Positions 8,422-17,133 of a DNA stretch of 64,000 nucleotides are shown here, piece after piece (position 1 is the first letter of the stretch; each line of letters starts with the position of its first letter). Below the pieces are notes generated by a model. The model made no database searches. It was not told the DNA's origin and saw only the letters and a list, made by a program, of their open reading frames with translations. A program made the position numbers and the translations under genes. Location: the NCBI GenBank assembly GCA_040219085.1, contig JAVJTC010000020.1, positions 62,001-126,000 on the forward strand. The letters run 5' to 3'. This DNA comes from Acidimicrobiales bacterium (GTDB lineage Bacteria; Actinomycetota; Acidimicrobiia; Acidimicrobiales; JAVJTC01).

Positions 8422-9639
8422 ATGCCCCTCGTCTTCGCCGCGGGATCCACCGACGACGCGCTGATCTTCCTCGAGCTGGGCGCGATCTTCTTCGGGCTTG
8501 CGATCCTCGCCCGGGTCGCCGACCGCCTGGGCTTCAGCCCCATCCCGTTCTACATGGCGGCCGGGCTCTTCTTCGGCGAGGGCGGGTTCGTGGAACTCGA
8601 CCTGTCCCGCGAGTTCGTGGACATCGCGGCTGAGATCGGCGTGATCCTGCTTCTGTTGACGCTCGGCCTCGAGTACACCGCCGAAGAGCTGGGCAAGGGC
8701 CTGCGACGAGATGGGCGGGCCGGCCTGGTGGACCTCGTCCTCAACGGTGGCCCGGGCTTCGCGGCCGGGATGCTGCTGGGCTGGGACGCGACGTCATCGC
8801 TGCTGCTCGCCGGGATCACCTACATCTCGTCGTCGGGCATCATCGCCAAGCTCCTCGGCGACCTGAACCGGCTGGGTAACCGCGAGACCCCCACCGTGTT
8901 GTCGGTCCTCGTCATCGAGGACCTCGTCATGGCGCTGTACCTTCCGGTGGTCGGTGTCCTCCTGGCCGGGGACGACACGGCCGAAGCCGCCACGTCGCTC
9001 GGGATCGCGCTCGCGGTCGTCCTCCTCGTGCTGTTCGCGGCCATGCGCTACGGCGAGACGATCAGCGCGATGCTCCACGCCCGCACCGACGAGGGCCTGC
9101 TGCTCGGTGTCCTCGGGCTGACGCTCATCGTCGCCGGGGCGGCACAGTCCCTACAGGTCTCCGCGGCGATCGGCGCCTTCCTCGTCGGCATCGCCATCAC
9201 CGGCAACGTCGAGGAGCGGGCCCAGAAGCTCGTCCTGCCGTTGCGCGATCTCTTCGCCGCCACGTTCTTCGTGCTTTTCAGCCTCCAGGTGGACCCGGGG
9301 GAGATCCCCGGTGTTCTGCTTCCCGCGGCCATCCTCGCGGTGATCACCGCGGCGACGAAGATGGGCACCGGCTGGTTCGCCGCGTCGAGGGCGGGCATCG
9401 CCCTGCCGGGCCGGGTGCGAGCCGGTAGCGCGCTGATCGCCCGCGGTGAGTTCTCGATCGTCATCGCGGGTCTCGGTGTCGCCGCGGCCGACGAGGCGGG
9501 GATCGTCGACGACCTGGGACCCGTCGCCACGGCTTACGTGCTCATCCTGGCGATCGCGGGGCCGGTGTTCACCCGGTTCGCCGACGACTTCTCCAGGTGG
9601 CTGGTGAACCGCCGCGCGCCCGAGCCCGCTACCGCCTGA
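8422..9639 (+). CDS. khtU: KhtU-type CPA2 cation/proton antiporter
   Basis: 405 aa integral membrane protein with about a dozen hydrophobic segments and no C-terminal RCK domain, as expected when the regulatory domain is a separate KhtT protein. CPA2 features include the early LADRLGFSPIPFYMAAGLFFGE-like helix pair (here after GLAILARVADRLGF), EIGVILLLLTLGLEYT, and a late SALIARGEFSIVIAGLGVAAA helix. It would export K+ in exchange for H+ and so take part in pH and K+ homeostasis. ATG at 8422 is chosen because the upstream part of the open frame overlaps khtT and is arginine/proline-rich. Confidence 0.92.
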   Translation: MPLVFAAGSTDDALIFLELGAIFFGLAILARVADRLGFSPIPFYMAAGLFFGEGGFVELDLSREFVDIAAEIGVILLLLTLGLEYTAEELGKGLRRDGRAGLVDLVLNGGPGFAAGMLLGWDATSSLLLAGITYISSSGIIAKLLGDLNRLGNRETPTVLSVLVIEDLVMALYLPVVGVLLAGDDTAEAATSLGIALAVVLLVLFAAMRYGETISAMLHARTDEGLLLGVLGLTLIVAGAAQSLQVSAAIGAFLVGIAITGNVEERAQKLVLPLRDLFAATFFVLFSLQVDPGEIPGVLLPAAILAVITAATKMGTGWFAASRAGIALPGRVRAGSALIARGEFSIVIAGLGVAAADEAGIVDDLGPVATAYVLILAIAGPVFTRFADDFSRWLVNRRAPEPATA

Positions 9640-9665
9640 TGGGCTCCCGGCAGCCGAGCCCGCTC

Positions 9666-9671
9666 TAAGGT
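9666..9671 (+). promoter_or_regulatory. TANNNT -10 box for a leaderless hyuB transcript
   Basis: TAAGGT ends exactly 6 nt (TCGGAC preceded by T) before the ATG at 9678, and no Shine-Dalgarno sequence is present. This supports leaderless transcription of hydantoinase B separately from the antiporter genes. Confidence 0.5.
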
Positions 9672-9677
9672 TCGGAC

Positions 9678-11225
9678 ATGGCCGACAGCGGTGACAGCAT
9701 CGACGCGGCGGGTCTGCAGGTCCTGATCTCGCGCCTGACCGGGGTGGCCGAGGAGATGAGTGCCGTGCTGCGTCGGGCGGCGTTCAGCCCCAACATCAAG
9801 GAACGCGCCGACTGTTCCGCCGCGCTGTTCACCGCCGACGGCGAGTTGCTCGCGCAGGCCGAGAACATCCCCGTCCACCTCGGGTCGATGCCGGCTTCGG
9901 TAGCGGCGGTGATCGCCGCCTTCGGTGGCGCCTTCACCCCGGGCGACCAGATCGCCGTCAACGATCCCTTCGCCGGGGGGACCCACCTCAACGACCTGAC
10001 CCTCGTGGCGCCGTGTTTCGTCGCCGGGGACCTCGTCGGTTTCGCCGCGAACCGCGCCCACCACGCCGACCTCGGCGGTGGTGCGCCGGGATCCATCCCC
10101 GCTGACGCCACCGAGATCTTCCACGAGGGACTCCGTATCCCGCCGGTTCGCCTCGACGACGGCATCGTCGCCGTGCTGTGTGCGAACTCGCGCACGCCGG
10201 ATGAGCGCAGGGGCGACCTCGACGCCCAGCGCGGTGCCAATGTGGTGGGAGTGTCCCGGCTGGCTGAACTGGCCGCCGAACCTCTCGGCGAGGTGGTCGC
10301 ATACGGCGAGCGCAGGATGCGGACCGCCATCGCAGGCCTCCCCGACGGTCGGTGGTCCTTCACCGATGTGGTCGACTCCTGCGGGCCCGAGCCGCATCAG
10401 CAGGCGCCCTCGGAGATCACCGTGTCGGTCACGGTCGCCGGCCCCGAGATCGTGTTCGACTTCGAGGGCTCCGCATCGCAGCGACGTGGCAATGTCAACG
10501 CCGTGCGGGCGGTGACTGTGTCCGCCGTCGAGTTCGCACTCCGTTCGGCGACGGACCCGACGATCCCCGCCAACGGTGGCGCATCACGGGCGGTCACGGT
10601 GCGGGCCCCGCGCCGGTCGATCGTGGCGGCCGAGGCGCCTGCGGCGGTCGGTGCCGGCAACGTCGAGGTCTCCCAGCGGGTGGCCGACGTCTGTTTCGGG
10701 GCGCTCGCGCAGATCGTCCCGGACCGGGTCGGGGCGGCGTCGCAGGGGACGATGAACAACGTCCTCGTCGGCGGCGAAGGATGGGTCTACTACGAGACGG
10801 TCGGCGGCGGGCAGGGGGCGCGTCCCGGGCGTGACGGCATGAGTGGCGTGCACACCGCGATGACGAACACCCGCAACACGCCGATCGAGGCCCTGGAGCG
10901 GTCTTATCCGATGCGGGTGAGGCGTCTCCGGCTGGCGCACGGTTCGGGCGGGGCGGGAGAGTGGCGCGGCGGTGACGGCATCGAACGGGACCTGGAGGTC
11001 CTCGTCGACGCGACCCTTTCGCTGATCACCGAGAGACGTGTCTCTCAGCCGTGGGGTCTCGCGGGCGGCGAGCCGGGTGCGGTGGGGGAGAACTGGCTGC
11101 TACCGGGCGGCGACGAGGTTCGCGCGGAGCGCCTGCCCGACAAGTGCACGATCGAGCTGGAGGCCGGCGACATCCTCCGGATGCTGACGCCCGGCGGCGG
11201 CGGATGGGGTGAACCGGCGCTGTAG
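9678..11225 (+). CDS. Hydantoinase B/oxoprolinase family, B subunit
   Basis: 515 aa, a typical B-subunit length. It forms the second half of the ATP-dependent hydantoinase/oxoprolinase/acetone-carboxylase-like complex with the A subunit encoded at 6056-7870. Family signatures include EEMSAVLRRAAFSPNIKER, GELLAQAENIPVHLGSMP, a GDQIAVNDPFAGGTHLNDL block, NRAHHADLGG and a C-terminal MTNTRNTPIEALE with a GGAGEWRGGDG turn. The gene is separated from its partner by khtTU and has its own -10-like box. It converges on the DUF427 gene, with 17 bp between stops. Confidence 0.94.
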   Translation: MADSGDSIDAAGLQVLISRLTGVAEEMSAVLRRAAFSPNIKERADCSAALFTADGELLAQAENIPVHLGSMPASVAAVIAAFGGAFTPGDQIAVNDPFAGGTHLNDLTLVAPCFVAGDLVGFAANRAHHADLGGGAPGSIPADATEIFHEGLRIPPVRLDDGIVAVLCANSRTPDERRGDLDAQRGANVVGVSRLAELAAEPLGEVVAYGERRMRTAIAGLPDGRWSFTDVVDSCGPEPHQQAPSEITVSVTVAGPEIVFDFEGSASQRRGNVNAVRAVTVSAVEFALRSATDPTIPANGGASRAVTVRAPRRSIVAAEAPAAVGAGNVEVSQRVADVCFGALAQIVPDRVGAASQGTMNNVLVGGEGWVYYETVGGGQGARPGRDGMSGVHTAMTNTRNTPIEALERSYPMRVRRLRLAHGSGGAGEWRGGDGIERDLEVLVDATLSLITERRVSQPWGLAGGEPGAVGENWLLPGGDEVRAERLPDKCTIELEAGDILRMLTPGGGGWGEPAL

Positions 11226-11242
11226 ACGGGTCCGGGAGGTTC

Positions 11243-11527
11243 TCAGGCCTCGACGGTGACCTTGGGGTAGAAGGCCACGTGGTCGCGGATCTCTTCGGCC
11301 GCTTCGCTGGGATCCGGGTAGTACCAGGCCACGCCCTCGGCCCGCTCGCCGTCCACCTCGACGTCGTAGTACGACGCCGTCCCCTTCCAGTGGCACACCG
11401 TGGTGCGGTCTATCCCGGTGAAGTGCTCGGAGCGGATGGAGCCGGGCGGGAAGTAGACGTTTCCCTCCACCAGCTTCGTGTCGTCGGACTCCGCGATCAC
11501 GGTTCCGTTGAAGACTGCACGTGCCAT
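11243..11527 (-). CDS. DUF427 domain protein
   Basis: 94 aa, almost all DUF427: ARAVFNGTVIAESDDT, a VEGNVYFPPGSIR strand, CHWKGTASYYDVEVDG and AWYYPDPSEAAEEIRDHVAFY. DUF427 proteins are small all-beta proteins found widely in actinobacteria; no biochemical role is established that I can cite. GAGGGA lies 8-13 nt before the ATG. It is a single-gene unit, convergent with hyuB and divergent from the AP enzyme gene. Confidence 0.9.
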   Translation of the reverse strand: MARAVFNGTVIAESDDTKLVEGNVYFPPGSIRSEHFTGIDRTTVCHWKGTASYYDVEVDGERAEGVAWYYPDPSEAAEEIRDHVAFYPKVTVEA

Positions 11528-11627
11528 GGGGTCCCTCTCGGCTGGTTCGTCCCGGTCGACTGTGCCAACCCGTCGGCCCGGGGCGCCATTCCCACGACAC
11601 GGTGACGGCGCCGGAGCCCGGGGCCCC

Positions 11628-11633
11628 TAGATT
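11628..11633 (+). promoter_or_regulatory. TANNNT -10 box upstream of AP enzyme gene 1
   Basis: TAGATT lies about 34 nt before the TTG start. A transcription start near 11640 would leave a short leader containing the CCGGAGG ribosome site. No clear -35 element is visible. Confidence 0.45.
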
Positions 11634-11667
11634 CGGGGGGCGCACCCACTCACCGGAGGCCGGACCA

Positions 11668-13179
11668 TTGAGACAGCGACTCCTCGTGATCGCCTTGGAC
11701 GCGGCCGAGGCCGACGTGCTCGAGGAGGGAATCGACACGGGTCGGTTCCCCAATCTGGCGGGTATCGCCCGACAGGGGTCCTCGGCGCGCCTCACGAACT
11801 CCATGGAGTTCCTCCCGGGGACGATCTGGCCCGAGCTCCACACCGGTCGCTCGGGCTGGCGTGACGGCCACTTCTGCCATGTCGCCCAACTGCACGCCGG
11901 CGAGACCCGTCCGCGGCCCACCCGCGTCGACGAGATCGACATCGGCGGCGCATGGTTCAACGTGGCCGCACAGGCCGGAAGGCGCGTTGTCGTCGTCGAC
12001 CCGCCCCAGATGCTCGGTGACGTCGGCCCCCGGGGAGTATCGGTCGACCAGTGGCAGATGCACGACCACAACTGGGACATGCGGGTGGAGCCGCCCGAGC
12101 TCGCCCCGCTCTTCGAGGCGGCGGCCCGCGAGACCCCTTACCCGGTGTGCGACAGCCACCACGGCGACACGATCGAGGGCTACCGGTCGCTGCTCGCCGA
12201 CCTGAAGGCGACGGTTGCGGCCAAGCGGGACATCACCGTCCAGCTCCTGGAACGCCCGTGGGACGTCGCATTCGTCACCTTCACCGAGTCGCACTGCGCA
12301 GGCCACCAGTTCTGGCACTTCCGGGACCCCGGGTCGCCGTTCCACGACCCGGACGCACCCGGCGATCTCCGTGACGCGGTGGAGACCATCTACACGGAGC
12401 TCGATGCAGCCATCGGTGCGCTGGTCGCCGCCGCCGGAGACGACGCGCTGGTCGTGGTGGTGACGAGCCACGGCATGCAGTGGGAGGTGGGCGGCCAGGC
12501 GGCGCTCACGGTGGCGCTGACGCGGCTGGGCTATGGATCCGACGACATTCCCCTGGCCGAAGTCCGCCGGCGGATCCCGGCCCCCGTGCGGCGGCTCGCT
12601 CGGCGCGTCGTGCCCCGGCGTGTGGTGGATGCCCTCGGTGCCGACGCTCGTCACTTCGAGCGGGGCGGTTCCACCCGTGCGGTGACGGTGCCGAACAACC
12701 GCGGCGGCGCGGTCCGCCTGCGGGTGCGTGGGCGCGACCCGGGCGGTGTCATCGACCCCGACGAGGTGGCCGAGGTGCTCACGTCACTGCGCTCAGAGCT
12801 GGCCCAGCTCCGTACCGTCGCGACCGGCGAGCCCGTGATCGCCTCCATGACGACACCAGGCGAGGCGTTCGGTCCCGATGCGCACGCCGACCTGCCGGAC
12901 CTGCTCATCGACTTCCGCAGGGACGTCGGAGCGTTGGACCGGGTGCAGTCACCGGCCACGGGGGTCATCGAGGTCCCGTTGCGGTGGCCGTGGCTTCCCC
13001 GCACCGGCGATCACACCGACCACACCCGCGTGTGGCTGCAGGGCCCCGGTTGCGAGGAAGTGGACATGCAGGGCGCGTCGGCGATCGACCTGGCGCCGAC
13101 CCTTCTCACCGCATGTGGCGTGGAGGTCCCGTCGGACATGGACGGGGTCAGCCGCCTGGTGGTCGGCCGCGAGACCTGA
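11668..13179 (+). CDS. Alkaline-phosphatase-superfamily hydrolase (type I phosphodiesterase-like), paralogue 1
   Basis: 503 aa from a TTG with CCGGAGG 8 nt upstream; no ATG or GTG suits the family start. The protein opens with LLVIALDAAEADVLEEG (metal-binding Asp of the AP fold) and continues NLAGIARQGSSARL, then PGTIWPELHTGRSGWRDGH, where the Thr is a candidate nucleophile. TESHCAGHQFW and VTSHGMQWE supply further metal ligands, and CGVEVPSDMDG ends the fold. There is no signal peptide and no C/S-x-P-x-R sulfatase motif, so it should act in the cytoplasm on a phosphate or sulfate ester. A paralogue lies at 56218-57798, also beside glycosyltransferases and sulfotransferases, so a role in the glycan pathway is likely. 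The substrate is unknown. Confidence 0.8.
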   Translation: MRQRLLVIALDAAEADVLEEGIDTGRFPNLAGIARQGSSARLTNSMEFLPGTIWPELHTGRSGWRDGHFCHVAQLHAGETRPRPTRVDEIDIGGAWFNVAAQAGRRVVVVDPPQMLGDVGPRGVSVDQWQMHDHNWDMRVEPPELAPLFEAAARETPYPVCDSHHGDTIEGYRSLLADLKATVAAKRDITVQLLERPWDVAFVTFTESHCAGHQFWHFRDPGSPFHDPDAPGDLRDAVETIYTELDAAIGALVAAAGDDALVVVVTSHGMQWEVGGQAALTVALTRLGYGSDDIPLAEVRRRIPAPVRRLARRVVPRRVVDALGADARHFERGGSTRAVTVPNNRGGAVRLRVRGRDPGGVIDPDEVAEVLTSLRSELAQLRTVATGEPVIASMTTPGEAFGPDAHADLPDLLIDFRRDVGALDRVQSPATGVIEVPLRWPWLPRTGDHTDHTRVWLQGPGCEEVDMQGASAIDLAPTLLTACGVEVPSDMDGVSRLVVGRET

Positions 13180-13180
13180 G

Positions 13181-14335
13181 TCAGCGGGCGCGACCCCGGT
13201 CGAGTGCCTCGGTGAGGCCGGCTGCGAACACCTCGAAGGTGTGGTGGCGCCGGATGTGGTCCGGGCCCCGCCCCGCAGCTGCGACCGCGAGTGCATCGAG
13301 CCTGCCGACGGCGCCCTCGAGTGCCGCGCGGAGCGCGGCCGGGGTGAAGGGGTCGACGACGACACATCCGTAGCCATCGGGAAGTTGCGCCAGGCCGGCG
13401 GGTGTCGTCACCACCGGTACGCCGTACGCAGCGGCCTTGAGCAGGGTGCCCCGGGCCCGGCCGGACCCCGCGAACTCTGCGGGCAGGGGAGCGAGCACGA
13501 GATCGGCGCGGTGGTGGGCGGCACCCATCTCGGGCTCGCTCACCGGGCGGTCGTCCACGACGACCGCATGTGGGCCGACGCTTACGGGAAGGTCGAGGCC
13601 CGGCGACTGTGCGCCGGTCACCTCGACCGTCGTCGGGGTGGAGAACCCCACGAGGGCGGCCAGGAGTTCGTCGAGGCCCTTGTCGGGCCTTATGTGTCCG
13701 GGCACGAGGATCCTCAGCCGTCCATCTCCCGGCGACCCGTCGGTCGGGGGCGCGGCGGTCAGCGCATCGGACACGACCGGGTAGCCGATCACCACGGTCC
13801 GGGTTCCGGGGCACAGCGTCTCCACCGCCTCGGCGATCGGATCGCGCAGACAGATGACGACCTCGGCCTTGTCGAGGGTCTTGGTGAACGCCCGGAGCCG
13901 GGCGCGATGGATGGCAGGTCGGAGAAGGCGGTCCCGACCGAACGTCGCCGAGAGCTGCTCCCTGCTGTGAAGCACTGCGACGAACCGATCGGCTGAGCCG
14001 AACATGCTGTGCATCCACACACGGTCGTCGACCTCGAGGTCGACGAACGCGTCGGCGCCGAGGTCCGCCGCAGCGTCGAGCGCGGCGCGTAGCGACCGAC
14101 GGGCGGCAGGTAGTTGCGAGATGAACGAGCGACCGGGTTCACCGCTGCGGGCCGGCGGGAGGTCCACCCGGACGGGTCGGTCGTCGGGTTCGCGGCCCGA
14201 ACCGCGGGGACGGAAGACGACGACGTCGTGGCCGAGATCGCACAACGCAGTTGCGAGTGGTTCGGCCAGCCACCGGCGGTGGCCGCCGTCGGGCAGGCCG
14301 TCGTAGAGGGCGACCGTGAGGTGGCGTGGGGTCAT
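13181..14335 (-). CDS. Glycosyltransferase, GT4-like (GT-B fold)
   Basis: 384 aa. The N-terminal half starts VALYDGLPDGGHRRWLAEPL, a typical first strand and donor-side glycine region of GT-B enzymes. The C-terminal half has LVPGHIRPDKGLDELLAAL and a donor-binding loop, ARGTLLKAAAYGVPVVTTPAGLA. The usual E-x7-E of GT4 is degenerate here: the first Glu position reads AEFAGSGRARG. It probably transfers a sugar from a nucleotide donor onto a surface glycan intermediate on the cytoplasmic face. Its stop is 1 bp from the convergent AP enzyme stop, and it is divergent from the next glycosyltransferase gene (113 bp between starts). Confidence 0.8.
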   Translation of the reverse strand: MTPRHLTVALYDGLPDGGHRRWLAEPLATALCDLGHDVVVFRPRGSGREPDDRPVRVDLPPARSGEPGRSFISQLPAARRSLRAALDAAADLGADAFVDLEVDDRVWMHSMFGSADRFVAVLHSREQLSATFGRDRLLRPAIHRARLRAFTKTLDKAEVVICLRDPIAEAVETLCPGTRTVVIGYPVVSDALTAAPPTDGSPGDGRLRILVPGHIRPDKGLDELLAALVGFSTPTTVEVTGAQSPGLDLPVSVGPHAVVVDDRPVSEPEMGAAHHRADLVLAPLPAEFAGSGRARGTLLKAAAYGVPVVTTPAGLAQLPDGYGCVVVDPFTPAALRAALEGAVGRLDALAVAAAGRGPDHIRRHHTFEVFAAGLTEALDRGRAR

Positions 14336-14389
14336 CGTGTCGTCGGTTCTCGCCGCGATCGGTGGCCGCCGGGTCGGAAAGCGACGCCT

Positions 14390-14395
14390 TATCCT
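14390..14395 (+). promoter_or_regulatory. Possible TANNNT -10 box upstream of nucleotide-sugar transferase
   Basis: TATCCT lies 53 nt before the GTG start, in the 113-bp divergent gap. CCGGAAGG follows near the start codon as ribosome site. Support is the motif alone. Confidence 0.3.
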
Positions 14396-14448
14396 AGGGG
14401 CCCGGATCCGCCCCGCGGCTCCCGACGCTCCCCCGGAAGGACCGACCT

Positions 14449-15195
14449 GTGCGCGTCGTCGCGTGTTCCAGTCCGTCGCACGATGTGTTGACCGAGAAGT
14501 GGTTCCTGCCGACTCTGGGGCCCGGGTTCGAACCCGATGTCTTCCCGATCGCCCAGCACTGCCCGTCGGCGGAGTTCGAGGCCGACGGTTGGCACGAGCA
14601 GATGAACGCGAAGATCCAGACGGTCCTCTCGGCGTTCGAGGCCGACGACGAAGTCGTCGTCTTCAGTGACGTCGACGTGCGTTTCTTCGAGGGCTTCACG
14701 CCCGCGGTCGCCCGGACCCTGCTGGGCCGTGACGACATCGTCTTCCAACAGGGCGGGGTCGACGGCTCCGTCTGCGCCGGGTTCTTCATCTTCCGGGTCA
14801 GCGACCGCTTCGGCGGGCTCCTGCGCCGATGGAGTGACGAGTTCGCATCCGGTGCCCACGTCGGCGACGAGTCGGCGCTCAACGCCGCACTCGAGGTCCG
14901 CCGCAGTTATCTCGGCAGCCGCAGCCTCCGGCTTGGTGACCGCGTCGCGCGTGGAACCTTCCGGGCGATCACCACGGTCGCTCCCCGTCGTTCGCACTCG
15001 ATCCACGGGGTCCGGTGGCGGGCGCTGCCCCGCACGGTGTGGAACCCGGGTCTGTCCCATCCCGGCGTGTGGACACAGGGATCCCGCCTCGACGTCCCTC
15101 AGGGAATCCTCGTCCATCACGCCAACCACTGCGTCGGCGTCGACGACAAGCTCGCCCAACTCGCAGCGGTGGACGCCATCGTCGCAGTCCGCTGA
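14449..15195 (+). CDS. Nucleotide-diphospho-sugar transferase-like glycosyltransferase (GT-A)
   Basis: 248 aa from GTG, with GGAAGG 9-14 nt upstream. The sequence resembles the Nucleotid_trans (PF03407) type of GT-A fold: an MNAKIQTVLSAFEADDEVVVF lead into the DxD-like SDVDVRFFEG (about residue 67), then GVDGSVCAGFFIFRVS, and a late HHANHC motif that could supply the metal-binding His. It should transfer a hexose or similar sugar to a glycan acceptor. No membrane segment. It stands alone on the plus strand, ahead of the helicase gene. Confidence 0.75.
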   Translation: MRVVACSSPSHDVLTEKWFLPTLGPGFEPDVFPIAQHCPSAEFEADGWHEQMNAKIQTVLSAFEADDEVVVFSDVDVRFFEGFTPAVARTLLGRDDIVFQQGGVDGSVCAGFFIFRVSDRFGGLLRRWSDEFASGAHVGDESALNAALEVRRSYLGSRSLRLGDRVARGTFRAITTVAPRRSHSIHGVRWRALPRTVWNPGLSHPGVWTQGSRLDVPQGILVHHANHCVGVDDKLAQLAAVDAIVAVR

Positions 15196-15238
15196 CGACG
15201 CACCGTGGGCGCTGCGTCGCATCCCGGGTGCGGGGCTG

Positions 15239-15244
15239 TAGCCT
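15239..15244 (+). promoter_or_regulatory. Candidate -10 box and long 5' leader of the DEAD-box helicase
   Basis: TAGCCT is the last TANNNT in this 223-bp gap that lies well upstream of the helicase GTG at 15419. A start near 15251 would give a leader of about 170 nt that holds no gene and ends in the AGGAGA ribosome site. Long leaders are typical of cold-shock helicase and CspA messages, where they act as RNA thermosensors or autoregulation sites; that role is inferred here. Confidence 0.35.
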
Positions 15245-15418
15245 CGAACCAAGTCGGAGAGGTCGCAATGTGATCCCTCCGAGCGCATCCTGATCCGCCG
15301 CCCGAAGGCTGGGCGTCGGAGATCTCTCGGTCTTCTCCGCCCACGGGCGTGCTGCTCGAGCGAGTGCGTCTCGAGCCCCCCGCATCAGCCCGCATCCGCG
15401 CGGGCCAGGAGAAATACC

Positions 15419-16882
15419 GTGACAACGACCTTCGAATCACTCGGAACGCCGCGCGCTATCTGCGACGTACTCGCAGAACGTGGCATCACCGAGCCGTTCC
15501 CCATACAGGCGGCCGCTGTGGCCGACGGCCTCGCCGGCCGCGACATCTGCGGCCGTGCGCCGACCGGTTCGGGCAAGACGCTCGCCTTCGGTATCCCGCT
15601 CGTCGCCAACCTGCCGTCTGCGAAGCCCAAGCGCCCGCGGGCACTCGTGCTCGCCCCCACCCGTGAACTCGCCGGTCAGATCGCCGACGAGTTGAAGCCC
15701 CTCGCCCGCTCGATGGGCAGCAGCATTCTGACCGTCTTCGGCGGAGTCGGCTACGGGCCCCAGCGCAAGGGCCTGTCCCGTGGCGTCGAGATCCTCGTCG
15801 CGTGCCCGGGACGCCTCGCCGACCTCATCGGTGAGGGTGCCGTCAGCCTCGGCGACGTCGAACGCGTGGTTCTCGACGAAGCGGACCGGATGGCCGACAT
15901 GGGCTTCCTGCCTGCGGTCGAGAAGCTGCTCGACCAGACGAGCCGCAAGCGCCAGACCATGCTCTTCTCCGCGACGCTCGACGGCGCCGTCGACCGTCTC
16001 GTCCGCAACTACCAGACCAACCCGGTCCGGCACGACGTCACCACCCCGGGCGACGAGCCGGACCTGTGCCACACCCTGGTCGAGATCGGTCGGACCGAGC
16101 GTGCGAAGGTCGCCGCTGACGTCATCAAGCGTCACGGGTCGACCATCGTGTTCTGTCGGACTCGGCGCGGCGCCGACCGCGTCGCCCGCCAGATCGAGAA
16201 GTTCGGCGTCGTGACCGCCCCGATCCACGGCGGTCGCAACCAGAACCAGCGCCAGAGGGCACTCGAGGCCTTCATGTCCGGGCGGGTCACCGCTCTGATC
16301 GCAACCGACGTGGCTGCACGCGGTATCCACGTGGACAACGTGGCGTGTGTCGTGCATTACGACCCGCCCGCCGACGCGGAGACCTATGTGCACCGTTCGG
16401 GCCGCAGCGGCCGAGCGGGTGCCGAGGGTCAGGTCATCTCCCTGCTGGAATCCTCACAGATGCGTGACGCCCGCAAGATGTTGCGTTCGCTCGACATCGA
16501 GGACGCTCCTGAACAGAGTGGCGGAGCCACGAAGCCCGCGGCCAAGGCCCGACCCGAGACACGGTCCGAGCCGACGTCGAAGGCATCGACGCAGCGTGAC
16601 AACGGCCGGTCGCGGGAGCCCGCGAACGGCCGGCGCCGTCCCGAACGTGAGAAGGTCGCCGTCGCCGCGGCCGGTAGCGGCGACACCCATTCGGGTGAGG
16701 TCAAGTTCTTCGACCGTCGACGCGGCTTCGGGTTCATCGCCCACGCCGAGCGCGGTGACGTGTTCGTGCACCACAGCGCACTGCCCGGTGCGGGCAAGTC
16801 GCTGAAGGGCGGCGAAGCGGTCTCCTTCGAGATTGCTCCCGGACGCAGGGGCGACGAAGCGAGAAAGGTCGTGGTCCACTGA
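15419..16882 (+). CDS. DEAD-box RNA helicase with C-terminal cold-shock domain
   Basis: 487 aa from GTG with AGGAGA 7 nt upstream. An ATP-dependent RNA helicase with the full motif set: Q motif GITEPFPIQ, APTGSGKT, APTRELAGQ, DEADRM, FSATLD, IVFCRTRRGADR, TDVAARGIHVDNV and HRSGRSGRAG (residues ~10-340). A charged, disordered linker follows (~355-420). Residues ~423-487 form a cold-shock domain with RNP1 as RGFGFIAH and RNP2 as DVFVHHSAL, an RNA-binding module normally encoded by separate csp genes. The fused CSD would add single-stranded RNA binding to the unwinding core, fitting mRNA or ribosome remodelling at low temperature. The stop overlaps the next start (TGATG). Confidence 0.95.
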   Translation: MTTTFESLGTPRAICDVLAERGITEPFPIQAAAVADGLAGRDICGRAPTGSGKTLAFGIPLVANLPSAKPKRPRALVLAPTRELAGQIADELKPLARSMGSSILTVFGGVGYGPQRKGLSRGVEILVACPGRLADLIGEGAVSLGDVERVVLDEADRMADMGFLPAVEKLLDQTSRKRQTMLFSATLDGAVDRLVRNYQTNPVRHDVTTPGDEPDLCHTLVEIGRTERAKVAADVIKRHGSTIVFCRTRRGADRVARQIEKFGVVTAPIHGGRNQNQRQRALEAFMSGRVTALIATDVAARGIHVDNVACVVHYDPPADAETYVHRSGRSGRAGAEGQVISLLESSQMRDARKMLRSLDIEDAPEQSGGATKPAAKARPETRSEPTSKASTQRDNGRSREPANGRRRPEREKVAVAAAGSGDTHSGEVKFFDRRRGFGFIAHAERGDVFVHHSALPGAGKSLKGGEAVSFEIAPGRRGDEARKVVVH

Positions 16883-17127
16883 TGGCACGCGGTAGAGAGA
16901 CCTTCGAGAAGCGACTCCGAGAGAAGAAGCGCCAGGAGAAGGCCGCCGCCAAGGCGGCTCGCAAGGAAGAACGCAAGGACATCGACGACACCGTCGAGGA
17001 CGAGCAGGCGCTGCTCGAGCGGTTCCGCAAGCTCAGCGAGAGTTATGCGGCCGAAGAGATCGACGAGGAGTCCTTCGAGGAACGCAAAGCCGAGATCTTC
17101 GAGAAGCTCGGCATCGAAGCGGGCTGA
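16882..17127 (+). CDS. Small charged protein with SHOCT-like C-terminus
   Basis: 81 aa. The N-terminal half is a very basic, coiled-coil-prone helix (EKRLREKKRQEKAAAKAARK); the C-terminal ~30 residues, SYAAEEIDEESFEERKAEIF, fit a SHOCT-type short helical motif (x-G/E-x-I-T/D-x-E-E-F-E-x-x-K). No membrane segment. It is translationally coupled to the DEAD-CSD helicase by a TGATG overlap, so a helper role, perhaps RNA or ribosome association through the basic helix, is plausible but unproven. Confidence 0.8.
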   Translation: MARGRETFEKRLREKKRQEKAAAKAARKEERKDIDDTVEDEQALLERFRKLSESYAAEEIDEESFEERKAEIFEKLGIEAG

Positions 17128-17133
17128 CCAGCC

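Noticed and set aside
11668-13179. Formylglycine-type sulfatase
   Set aside because: Considered because of the nearby sulfotransferases, but there is no C/S-x-P-x-R motif in this gene or in 56218-57798.
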